Assembly: GCA_013306675.1 (NCBI GenBank)
Contig: JABLUY010000009.1
Span: 62,001 to 126,000 of the forward strand
Reading direction: 5' to 3'
DNA length: 64,000 nucleotides
DNA from: Thraustochytrium sp. TN22
Lineage: Eukaryota; Sar; Bigyra; Thraustochytrida; Thraustochytriidae
This document shows positions 49,344 to 59,168 of this stretch, in pieces; the first letter of the stretch is position 1, and every line of letters begins with the position of its first letter. Made by a program: the position numbers and the translations under genes. The notes beneath the pieces are model-generated. The model saw nothing but the letters and a program-made list of their open reading frames with translations. It made no database searches and was not told the DNA's origin.

Positions 49344-51596
49344 ATGCTGGGCGACGAGAAGAATGCGACGAGCATGAAGATGGACGACCTGGAAAGCTCG
49401 CCGGCGTCGACGAACTCGACGAGCGGGGCCGCGAGCAAGGAGGGCGGCAAGAAGGAGTACCAGAAGAACGATGGTACCCTGTCCAAGTCGGTGGTGCAGG
49501 ACTACAAGAAGAACCAGTTCCAGCTGGCCTTCGTGACCTTCGCTGTGCTCACCTCGGCTGCCGCCTATGTGCTCATGCTCTTCATCGCCATGCCGCTGTC
49601 CATCCATATTCTCATCAACACGGAGCGCAAGGGCTGCGACCCGCAGATTGACAGCGACTGCTTTGCCGCCACCGATGAGTCCCAGACGTACCTGACCATG
49701 GTGCTGACCCTGCTGCGCTCGATGAGTTTCCTCATGGGTTCGTTCGTGGGCGTTTTGAGCGATCGCTATGGCCGCCGGCCGCTGCTCATCCTGGCGCTTC
49801 TCGGCTACGGCACCACCGGCCTGGTCTTCCTCATTGGCTGGCAGTCGCGCGTCGTGGCGCTCTACGTGGTCGGCGGCATGCTGCTGGGTTCGTCGTCGCC
49901 CATTACGGCGCACGGCATCGCCTACGTCTCGGACATGTCGCGGCCGGACCGCCTCGCCAGCAACATGGGCGTCCTGCAGGGCTTCGGCTATTTTGTTGGC
50001 CTCCTCATGGGCGCTGTCATGAGTCTGGCCATCAGCGAGTCCACGCGCGGCGCCGCCGATCCGAATGACCCGACCAGTGACAAGCTGGAGCCGTACAACA
50101 AGCTCTTCAACATCTCCTACAGTGTGGGTTTTGCTTTTGCGGCCTCCGTGGCGCTTCTGGTCTACTTTTTCCTGCCCGAGTCGCTGCACCAGGACGAGCG
50201 CCTCAAGAAGCTCGACTGGAAGCGCGCCAACCCGTTTGGCTTCTTGCCGCTCATCTCGCGCAACCGCTACCTGTCCTGCCTCTGGGGCAGCGCGGCTTGC
50301 GGTTGGATTGCGGTTGGTGCTGGCGAGTCCGTGACGGGCGGCTGGTGGCTGCGTCGCTTCACGCAGTCCAACGTCAACAACTTCATCATCTTCACCGTGC
50401 TGCTCTGGCTCGCCTCTGCTATTGGCGCAGCCTTCTTCACGCCAATCCTCGTCAAGCTGCTCGGCATGAAGAAGGCCATTCACCTCACGCTCACCGCCAC
50501 CATCATCGTCGGTATCGCCTTTGCCTTTTCCCCCACCGTCAACATCTCGTACGCCGCCGTCGGCATGTCCGCACTCGCCTCGCCTGTTGTCCCGCTCAAG
50601 TACTCGCTCATCATGGGCCAGGTCTGGGCCACGGAGAAGGGCGCGCTGGCCGGCGCACTCCGCAGCTCTGAGGCACTCTCCAAGATTGTCGGTATCTCGC
50701 TCATGGGCAACATGTTCGCGCGCTTCATCGCACCCCGCACCCCGGACGTCAGCTGCATCCCCCTCGACTACAGCTCGTCCAACAAAGCCAACACGTGCGA
50801 GTGCGGTGTCAACACTTGTCCGACCTACGACGCCACCAATGCTTCGGGCCGCGTGCTCGACGCCGACTGGCCCTTCTTCTACGAACCCTCCAAGTGCACG
50901 CTCGGCGATCTGTCGCCCATCTGGTTTGGCAAGCCCAGCGCCCACACGCCGTTCGAGAGCCCGCAGCCCAACCCGATTGTCCCGCAGTCCTTTATTGACA
51001 GCGGCACGGTCACCCGCGACGATACCTGCAAGATGGGCGGTGGCAGCAGGCAGGGCGGCGACACGCGGAACATCGACCGCCAGTGGTGCATCACCGAGGC
51101 TGCCCCGAGCCCCGCCTGGAACTCCGCGTACGGCTGCCCGGGCTTCGACTTTCGCCTAGTGCGCGACGATATCCCGCTTTACGAGAACGTCGCAGCTTGC
51201 GAGGCCGACATCAACGGCGCTGACTGCAACCAGACGCTCCTCGCCGAGACCAACGCCAACGCTGACCTCTTCAACTACAACGAGGAGGAGTTCCCCACCA
51301 TGTTTGAGATCTACACCAACGTCACCAACGGCGACGCCGCTGCCTGTGCTGACTCGGGCGTCGCCCCCATGAACCTCTGCTGGAACAATGTCATCGGCGA
51401 CTTCCCCGGCCTCTTCCCTTTCATCTACTTCTCCGTCCTCGGCATCCTCGCCTACATCTTCTTCATCGTTGCGGAGGTCTTCTACATTGGCGATGACCGC
51501 GAGTACTGGCTGATGAAGAAGGCCCCTCCGGCGGCGGAGGAGAACGCCGACGAAGGCGCACCTTCCCCGGGCGCCGTGCGCCCCAACAACGCCTAA
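49344..51596 (+). CDS. MFS transporter 6 (subfamily B)
   Basis: 750 residues, no intron, start in CCGGCAAGATGCTGGGCGA context. N-terminus MLGDEKNATSMKMDDLESSP, then NDGTLSKSVVQDY. After TM1: GCDPQIDSDCFAATDESQ. Motif A GSFVGVLSDRYGRRPLL; LPESLHQDERLKKLDWKRAN. The Cys-rich loop runs about 465-687 with CECGVNTCPTYDATNAS, AYGCPGFDFRLVRDD and three sequons; TM12 is about 687-715. It ends GAVRPNNA. It shares the LKK-DWKRAN loop and the SISEST segment after TM5 with copy 5. Substrate unknown. Confidence 0.95.
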   Translation: MLGDEKNATSMKMDDLESSPASTNSTSGAASKEGGKKEYQKNDGTLSKSVVQDYKKNQFQLAFVTFAVLTSAAAYVLMLFIAMPLSIHILINTERKGCDPQIDSDCFAATDESQTYLTMVLTLLRSMSFLMGSFVGVLSDRYGRRPLLILALLGYGTTGLVFLIGWQSRVVALYVVGGMLLGSSSPITAHGIAYVSDMSRPDRLASNMGVLQGFGYFVGLLMGAVMSLAISESTRGAADPNDPTSDKLEPYNKLFNISYSVGFAFAASVALLVYFFLPESLHQDERLKKLDWKRANPFGFLPLISRNRYLSCLWGSAACGWIAVGAGESVTGGWWLRRFTQSNVNNFIIFTVLLWLASAIGAAFFTPILVKLLGMKKAIHLTLTATIIVGIAFAFSPTVNISYAAVGMSALASPVVPLKYSLIMGQVWATEKGALAGALRSSEALSKIVGISLMGNMFARFIAPRTPDVSCIPLDYSSSNKANTCECGVNTCPTYDATNASGRVLDADWPFFYEPSKCTLGDLSPIWFGKPSAHTPFESPQPNPIVPQSFIDSGTVTRDDTCKMGGGSRQGGDTRNIDRQWCITEAAPSPAWNSAYGCPGFDFRLVRDDIPLYENVAACEADINGADCNQTLLAETNANADLFNYNEEEFPTMFEIYTNVTNGDAAACADSGVAPMNLCWNNVIGDFPGLFPFIYFSVLGILAYIFFIVAEVFYIGDDREYWLMKKAPPAAEENADEGAPSPGAVRPNNA

Positions 51597-54245
51597 GATT
51601 TCCAAGTAAAAAAGGCCTCGAGCCCTGTACCGTACCACCAAGTTCGAAAAGAAGACGACTCAAACATTTTCATTCTACTGGTATCGAAACGACGAGATTG
51701 GGGAGCGATGCTTTCGCCATTGAATTGGAGATGCATGAGCGAGTGCCCGCGTGAGGTAGCCGGTACCTCATGAGAGACCGGGCTTGCTTGCGAGCTGACA
51801 GTGAGTGCATCGTCATGAAGAAGAGAGCGAGAGAGTCAGAGCGTACCGCTTTGGATTCAGTGCATGTTCAAGTTTGTGAGCTGTGATGACGCGCTGTAGT
51901 GCATTGCCCAAGAATGGATGACGCGTTGCAGGTGGTCACAACGGGAGGAGCGGAGGTACAAGAGTCGGCAACAAGACAAAGCCTGAGCGACGTGCGGTGC
52001 AGCGGGCGAATCCGGGCCGAGGTGCCGCTGCGCAGCTTGATATTCCTTCCTGCAGTAGCTTGCCGCCGGCACATGGTGGCCAGCTTTGCGAACAAGCCGC
52101 CCACCACGCCAGCTGACCTTGCGTGCGCCTTATCCGCGCCCTTTGCATTGTTCACCAGCCTTGCTCGCTGGCTTGCCACCGCAGGGGCTTGCCAATGGCG
52201 CGCTGGCCTCTTGTCACCCTTGCAGCTGCAGGACTCGTGGTGCCTTGCATGTGCCGGCCAAGCTGAACCCCTGGAGAACACGCTTCGGGAATCAAATGGC
52301 TCGACTGCACGGACTGCACGGGATCAAGTCTCACTCGCCAAAAGTCTCGACGTTGCGACAAACGTCGCCGCAAGCTGAATCGCCTTGAGAATTCTGGTCT
52401 GCACTCCTGGCAAGCGCGGGCAACTCGCTGAGAGCGAGCGACACGCCGGTTCCACAAGCTCACGCAAAGGTCAAACAGAGCCGGACACCTGCCGCCTTGT
52501 TCAAGTTCAAGTCGCTGCGCAAGCACGTCAGCCCAGCAAGCGGCATCAGCGGCATCGACAGTGGTACCCCTCCGCCGCGTCACCCCTCAGCTCCTGAACC
52601 CACGCATCCCGCTCCGCTCCGCTTCCCTGCCCACGTCACTGCAGTCCTCGGCGCGCGCGCTGCGCCTCCTAAGTTACCCGCGCTGCGCGTGTGCCTCCTC
52701 CGCGGCGCCCGGCCTCCCCGGCGCCTGCTCCGAGTCCGCGAGCCTGCACTGCAGCGCCGCGCCATACTAGTACAGCTCACAGGCTCGGCTCTCAGGCTCC
52801 GCCCCGCCGGACCGGGACCGGCCGGCCTGGCCTCGCCGCGCGTGCCACGGTGCGCGCCGCGCCCCCTGCAGTGGTCGGCCGCCGGCCGCCGGACTCAGCC
52901 TCGGAGCGCCCCCCCCTGCTGGGCGCGGCCGGTCTGCGCGCCGCTCGCGCGGGCCCGCAGCGGGCGGAGCCCCCGGGACCTGCGCCGCCGCCGGTGCGGA
53001 TCCCGCCGCGCGCGCAAGCCAGGCTTCGCCCAGCCAGCCGGCCAGCCAGCCCCCGCGGCGCGGCCCGCCGCCCGCACGCGCCCGCCGCCCGGCCGCGGCC
53101 GGCGGGCGGCGCAGCGCCGGCCGCGCGCGCTGCCGCCTCCGGCCGCTCGACGTCGCGCGTGCGTCGCAGCGGCGCGGCTCGGGCGCGCACGCCGCCGCCG
53201 GGCTTCTCGCACCGCCTGGCACCGCCTGCCGCCGCAGCTCGTTCCGGTTCGTCCTCGTCGTTCGAGCACGCGGCGGCGCTGCGGCGTGACTTCAGTTGCC
53301 GCCACGACTCGGACTCGGAGGCGGCTAGCCAGCGGCGGGCGGGCCCGGCCAGCGCTGCGAGTCAGGCTGACCGTGACGACGATCTGGCCGCAGGTGGCTT
53401 CGTTCGCTTGGGCTCCGAGGCCAAGCGCAGCGCGACTTGGTTGCCGTGCCGGGCCTGGACCGGCCAGCGCCGAGTCGCCGGTGGCGGCTCGCTCGGACGG
53501 CGGCGCCCGGTCCAAGTCGCCCCCTTCTTGCAGTGGCCTGGCAGGCAGGCACCCACTCAAGTTCACTTGAACTTGCGCGATTCTTTCGAAAGGGCCTTTG
53601 GAGTCATTGACTGTTGAGTAACTACTTGGTACATGGGTTGTTGGGACATGAATTGGGGCCCGACTTGGAGCAAGGGCTGGTTCGGAGTCGGTATCGAAGC
53701 GAGAGCACGCGCGTACCCGCCAGTCCGCCAGGTCGGGCCCCTGCGCCTGACGCGGCGCTGACCCGGCTGGGGTCGCTGGACGAACTTGAACTCTGCGTCT
53801 TGTTCTACTACTAGTAGGCCTAGGCCTGCCTACTACACTGGCACTTCGAGTGGAGGCTCGAGCTTAATGCTGGTCCAAGATCTTGCACCGCTGGAGCGGC
53901 ATCTGTACCGGCCAGCGTTGGTTGAAAGCTAGGGGCCGGGTCGGGTCCGCCGCTAAAGTCTCAGGATGGCGCTTTACCATGGCCGGGCCCACAACTCGGA
54001 ACGTGCAGGGCAGCCAGCAGACGCCGCGCGTGCAACTTGGACCGGCGGCGATGAATTTCAACTCAACGATAAGCTTAGGCCTAGCGGCTCACGAGGAAAT
54101 TGACTTGAGCTGGCTCAAGCGAGCGAGCGAGCAAGCAAGCAACTCGGAGCGAGCAAATCTTCAACGCCGAAGAGGCTGCAGGCAGGAATCCTGCTCAGCT
54201 TTACCGCAGAGAGTACCTGCGTAGCTACTAGCGAGGCAAGCGAAG
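51597..54245. other. intergenic between transporters 6 and 7
   Basis: No gene seen. Contains TTCAAGTTCAAG (52500-52511), ACTCAAGTTCACTTGAACTT (53555-53574), GACTCGGACTCGGAGG (53306-53321), TAGTAGGCCTAGGCCTGCC near 53812, and GTAGCTACTAGC (54221-54232) shortly before the next ATG. 52680-53560 is extremely GC-rich with open frames on both strands but Pro/Arg/Ala-only composition. Confidence 0.5.
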
Positions 54246-56510
54246 ATGATCGGGAGCGGCGACACGCCGATCGAGAAGCAGGAGGACGGCCCGACGCCGG
54301 CGGCGCCCGTGTCGGCGGAGGAGGATGACCTGCGCACGTCCATGCAGCAGATGAACTCGTCGTCGACGGGCGTCCAGCAGACCAAGAGCGTGAAGAATGA
54401 CGGCAAGCTGAGCAAGTCGATGGTGCAGAACTTCAAGCAGCAGCAGCTGCAGGCATGCCTGGCGGCCTTTTGCACGTACACGGCGGGCGCCTCGTACATT
54501 CTGATGCTCTTCATCGCCATGCCGCTGTCGATCCACCTGCTGGTGAACATGAAGAACCAAGGGTGCGACCCGGAGGTGCAGGACGACTGCTTCGCGCCGA
54601 CGGACGAGTCGCAGCGCATGCTGACGCTGACGCTGTCCCTGCTGCGCACCATGACCTTTCTCTTTGGCTCGCTGCTGGGCACGCTGAGCGATCGCTGGGG
54701 CCGGCGGCCGCTGCTGGTGGCCGCACTGACGGGCTACTCGACGACCGGGCTGCTGTTCACGATCGGGTGGAACACGGAGCTGCTGGCACTCTTCGTCCTG
54801 GGCGCCATGGTGCTCGGCGCGTCCTCGCCAGTGACGCCGCACGGCATCGCGTACGTGTCGGACATCTCGCGGCCGGACCGTCTGGCCACCAACATGGGCA
54901 TTCTGCAGGGCTGCGGCTACTTTATGGGCCTGCTCTCGGGCGCGCTGCTGAGTCTGCTCATCTCGGAGTCGACGCGCGGCAAGGCGGACGAGAACGTGGG
55001 CGCGGCGCTGGACCCGTACAACAAGCTCTTCAACATCTCGTACCTCTTCGGCTTTGCGTTTGCCGGCACCGTGGCCGTGACCATGTTCTTCAAGCTGCCT
55101 GAGTCGCTGCACGTGGACGAGCGCATCAAGCGGATCGACTGGAAGCGCGCCAACCCGTTTGGTTTCGTTGCGCTCATCGGCCAGAACCGGTACCTTGCCT
55201 GGCTCTGGGCCAGCGCCGCCTTCGCGTGGATGGCCGTGGGCGGCCTCGAGGCCGTCACGGGCGGCTGGTGGCTGCGCCGCTTCATGCAGACGGACGTCAA
55301 CGTCTTCATCATCTTCATCGTGATGGTCTGGCTCGCCTCGGCCTTTGGCGCCGCGCTGCTCACGCCGCTGCTCGTGCGCCTGATCGGCCTCAAGGGCGCC
55401 ATCCACTTTAGCATGATCTGGACCATCCTCGTCGGCTTTGGCTTCGCCTTCGCGCCCACGGCTAACCTCTCCTACCTCGCCGTCGGCATGTCCTTCTTCG
55501 CCGCGCCCGTTGTGCCGACCGAGCTCGCGCTCATCGTCGGCCAGGTCCCCGCCACGCAAAAGGGCACGCTGGCCGGCGCACTGCGCTCCTCTGAGGCCTT
55601 CTCCAAGCTCATTGGCATCGTGCTCTTCGGCAACACCTTCGCTTCGTACATCGCGCCTTTTGTTCCGGACGTCTCGTGCGTGCCCCTGGACTACAGCTCC
55701 TCCAACGCCGTCAACACCTGCGAGTGCGGCGTCTCCACCTGCCCCACCTACGATCCGACCAACTCCTCGGGCCGCATCCCCAGCGAGGCCTGGCCCTTTT
55801 ACTACGAGGCGGCCAAGTGCTCGCTCGGCCAGCTCAGCCCCATGTGGCAGGGCAAGCCTTCCAAGTTCATCGAGTTCCGCAGCCCGGAGCCCAACCCGAT
55901 CGTGCCGCAGTCCTTCATTGACGACGGCCTCGTCACTCGCGACGACACCTGCCAGGGCGGCGGCGGCGTTGGCCCCTCCATCACCCTTGAGGTGGAGCGC
56001 GAGTGGTGCGTGTCCACCGAGGCCCTCACCTCGCGCCTCGGCGCGGCCGGCGCCGCCAAGTTCAATGCTGACTTCGGCTGCCCCGGCTTTGACTTCCTCA
56101 CCTACGAGTCGGACCTCAACACTCGCAACAACAACGCCGCTTGCGAGGCCGACGCCAACGCCGACGACTGCGACCCGACCCTCCTCAACAACACGCTCGT
56201 CTACTCGGACCAGGAGTTTGCGCTCTTCTCTGGCATTTACACCAACATCACCAACGATGAGGACGTTGCCTGCCCCGAGCTCGGCACCGCCGAGCTCAAC
56301 CTTTGCTGGGAGGGCGTCATCGCCGACTTTCCCGGTCTCTTTCCCATGCTCTACATGAGCGGCCTCGGCCTCCTCTCCTACCTCGCCTTTATCATTGCCG
56401 AGGTCTTTTACAAGCATGAGGACCGCGAGTTCTGGCTCCACAAGGAGACCCCCAAGCAGGCCGACAACGACGATGACGGCAACCGCGCCTCTGTGGGCCC
56501 CACCGTCTGA
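54246..56510 (+). CDS. MFS transporter 7 (subfamily A)
   Basis: 754 residues, no intron, start in AAGCGAAGATG context. The N-terminal tail (MIGSGDTPIEKQEDGPTPAA) differs from the MLGD start of most copies but keeps NDGKLSKSMVQNF before TM1. After TM1: GCDPEVQDDCFAPTDESQ. Motif A GSLLGTLSDRWGRRPLL; SPVTPHGIAYVSDISRPDR; LPESLHVDERIKRIDWKRAN. The Cys-rich loop runs about 471-694 with CECGVSTCPTYDPTNSS and DFGCPGFDF; TM12 is about 695-722. It ends SVGPTV. The subfamily A signature appears again here after four B copies. Substrate unknown. Confidence 0.95.
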   Translation: MIGSGDTPIEKQEDGPTPAAPVSAEEDDLRTSMQQMNSSSTGVQQTKSVKNDGKLSKSMVQNFKQQQLQACLAAFCTYTAGASYILMLFIAMPLSIHLLVNMKNQGCDPEVQDDCFAPTDESQRMLTLTLSLLRTMTFLFGSLLGTLSDRWGRRPLLVAALTGYSTTGLLFTIGWNTELLALFVLGAMVLGASSPVTPHGIAYVSDISRPDRLATNMGILQGCGYFMGLLSGALLSLLISESTRGKADENVGAALDPYNKLFNISYLFGFAFAGTVAVTMFFKLPESLHVDERIKRIDWKRANPFGFVALIGQNRYLAWLWASAAFAWMAVGGLEAVTGGWWLRRFMQTDVNVFIIFIVMVWLASAFGAALLTPLLVRLIGLKGAIHFSMIWTILVGFGFAFAPTANLSYLAVGMSFFAAPVVPTELALIVGQVPATQKGTLAGALRSSEAFSKLIGIVLFGNTFASYIAPFVPDVSCVPLDYSSSNAVNTCECGVSTCPTYDPTNSSGRIPSEAWPFYYEAAKCSLGQLSPMWQGKPSKFIEFRSPEPNPIVPQSFIDDGLVTRDDTCQGGGGVGPSITLEVEREWCVSTEALTSRLGAAGAAKFNADFGCPGFDFLTYESDLNTRNNNAACEADANADDCDPTLLNNTLVYSDQEFALFSGIYTNITNDEDVACPELGTAELNLCWEGVIADFPGLFPMLYMSGLGLLSYLAFIIAEVFYKHEDREFWLHKETPKQADNDDDGNRASVGPTV

Positions 56511-59168
56511 TGGGTTTGAGCGACATCTGTCCATCCACATGGCACCATTCGGTAATCTAATACGTAATGCAAAGAATCATCAACGTCAAGCAGTGATTTG
56601 AGACTCAGACACACTCAGACACACACAAGAAGTCTGGACGCAAAGCTATTGCTCGCGCATGATGACATGGCACAGCAGCACATGCTTGTACACTGCTGTC
56701 CCCACCCCTGCGGACGCGACTTGCCTCCCGCAGAGCGTCATCACTCACGTGTGAACTTGCTTGTGAGGACGAAAGAGAATTCTCCAGCCAGCCAGCCAGC
56801 CGGCCCGCTGGCTAGCGATCGCACTTTGCGAACCAGGGCTTGTTGGCCAGGGCACGTGGCGCGTGCATCTGGCCACTGGGACGTTACTGTGACTGCCACT
56901 GGCTCCTACTGTGTGGTGCTGTGAGCACTCACCCACGGGCACTCTCTAGAGGGCTAGCTAGCTCTAGTAGCCACGCTGCCCAGGTTCACTTGTTGACCCA
57001 GGGCTTCACGCGGCCTGCAAGGAAGCGCTTCGCCCACGGGCCACGGCAGCACCGCCTGGGACGGCAGCAGCCTGGCCAGCCAAGATCGCCTGCCAGCCAG
57101 CTGCTCGCTCTAGCTAGCTCGCCGCCAGGCCAGCCGGCCAGCAAGCAAGCAGCCTGCCAGTGGCAGCCGCATCCAAATCCTCGCATCCGTGGCCACTGGC
57201 CAGCCTCAGTGCCGGCGCATTCTGGAGCCGCCGCATCCTTCGTTCGATCGATCGATGCCGCCGATCGATCAGGCAGGTCCCTGGAGTCAAGACTCCGCTT
57301 GGCTGCGCTCGCTCCGCTCTTGCCGCCTCCGCCGGGGTTTCTGGCAGGTGTTGCGACGAGCGTCGCGAGCACGCCCGAGCCCGACTCGGACTCGGAGGCA
57401 GCGCCGCTGCTGTCGCACACGCAGGCATGGCAGCGCAGCCAGCTGAGCCGGCGCCTCGGTCAGTCCGGCCGAGCGCGCCTGCACCAGCCGGGCGTGTCTT
57501 GCGACGCATCACCTACGGCGCCGCGCAAGTTCAAGTTCATGCAGGGGACGCGATTCATCGTCCGTGGCGCCGTCCCGATAGCGGATTCGACGGCCTGCAA
57601 CCGCGCCCGGTAGGCGTTTCGGCGAGGGCAAGCCTGCCTTGGCTCCGCTGCTCACGCGCCTCGATCGGCCTCCGCTTCGAGTCCGCAGCGGCCGCGCGCT
57701 GCAGGCAGGCCGGCCGGCAGGCAGGCAGGCAGGCAGGCCGGCAGGCAGGCAGGCTGCCTAGGTGGGAGCGGACTCGCATCGGCGCGGCGCAGCGCCTCGT
57801 CGCGAGCTGCTCGCTTTGATTGACAGTGAACTCGCGTAGTTCGCGGCACGAGACAAGACGAGTTCAAGGCCGCCACCGCGCGCCGCCGCGAGAAGCTGCA
57901 GCTCGCAGTGCGGGCCCCACAGGCGGCGTCCTACCCGCGACTCGCGCGCCGCCCCCTTCCCACTCGAGCAACTTCGTCTGACTCTCTCTCTCTCAGGCGC
58001 TCCCCTTCAAGTTCTCGCTCGCTCGTGCTCTCGCCCTCGCGCGCTTGGCGCCCTCGCGCGCTTGGCGCCCTCGCTCTCGCTCCCGCTGCTCGGCCGCGCG
58101 CGCGGCCCGGCGGCGCGCGGCAGGCAGCGGGCAGGCGGGCAGGCAGGCAGGCAGGGCCCGGCGGGTCCGCCCAGGGCAGCGCGCAGGCGCGGCGGCTGGA
58201 CCCGACGCTGCGTCGGCACGCGTGCCACCGCCAGCGCGCCGGGCAGGCCAGGCGCCAGGCGGGGTCTCGCAGACGCCGCCCGGCGCGCGGCGCGCCTCGC
58301 CTGGGCCTGCGGCAGCCTGCCCACCCACGCCCGGGCTTGGCGGCGAGCGCTCGCGGGACCTGGGTGAGCGCCCGCCCTGGCTTGGTTGGCTTGGCTTCGC
58401 AGTTAGCCAGCCAGCGTGCATTCCAATTCACGCGCGATCCAGAGTCCGGTCCTGCGCCGACCATCGCATCGCTCGCGACGCGGCGGCGAGGGGCGTTGCA
58501 GCGTCATGCCTTCGTGGCCTGCCTCGCGTGAAGCCAGCCTTCCTCGCTCGGCCGCGTGGCGAGGCGAGGCGTGGCTTGCGTGCGTGCGTGCGTCCGTCCG
58601 TGCGTGCGTGCGTGCGTGCGCCAGCAGGTGGCGGCGGCGGGAAGGGGGGCTGGGTTAGCGGAAGAGGGCTTGGCTTGGAGCTTTTTGGCTAGTTACTAGA
58701 ACCTCCGCTCGCTCCGCTCCGAGGCCGGCGCGGTCGGGGCTCGCGCCGCGACGCGAGGACGTTGTCGCTGCGCTGCGCTGCGCTGCGCTGCGCTGCGCCT
58801 CCGACCGGCGGGTCCAGGACGCGGGCGGGAGCGTATCCACCTCCACTGGCAGGAGGGTTTGCAGAGGTCGCGTGGACGCTGCAACCAACCAGGCTCTGCT
58901 ACTTGCTAATCAGATTAGCGAATAGGACGCAGCAGGCTGGTCGGTCGGTTCCAAGGCCACACCCAGCATAGCCTGGGGGCCTGCAGGATTTGGCTCGCTC
59001 GACTCGACTCGAGCTCGGCGCTCGCTGGCGGCACCGCGGCACTGCCGGCCAGCTGCGCGCAGCAAAACCAAAACGAGGAGAGACGGGACGTGTGGCTAGC
59101 CTACCGTAGGCTCGACTCGGCTCGGCGAGGCTCGGCGAGGCTTGTCTCGTCCCGGCCCATCTCGCAAG
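56511..59168. other. intergenic between transporters 7 and 8
   Basis: No gene seen. GCTAGCTAGCTC (56952-56963) and CTAGCTAGCTCG (57111-57122); CAAGTTCAAGTTCATG (57527-57542); GACTCGGACTCGGAGG (57383-57398); arrays of GCAGGCAG (57700-57755), GCGT (58577-58620) and GCTGC-type pentamers (58766-58798); GGCTAGCC at 59094-59101. Open frames are arginine- and alanine-rich without pattern. Confidence 0.5.
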
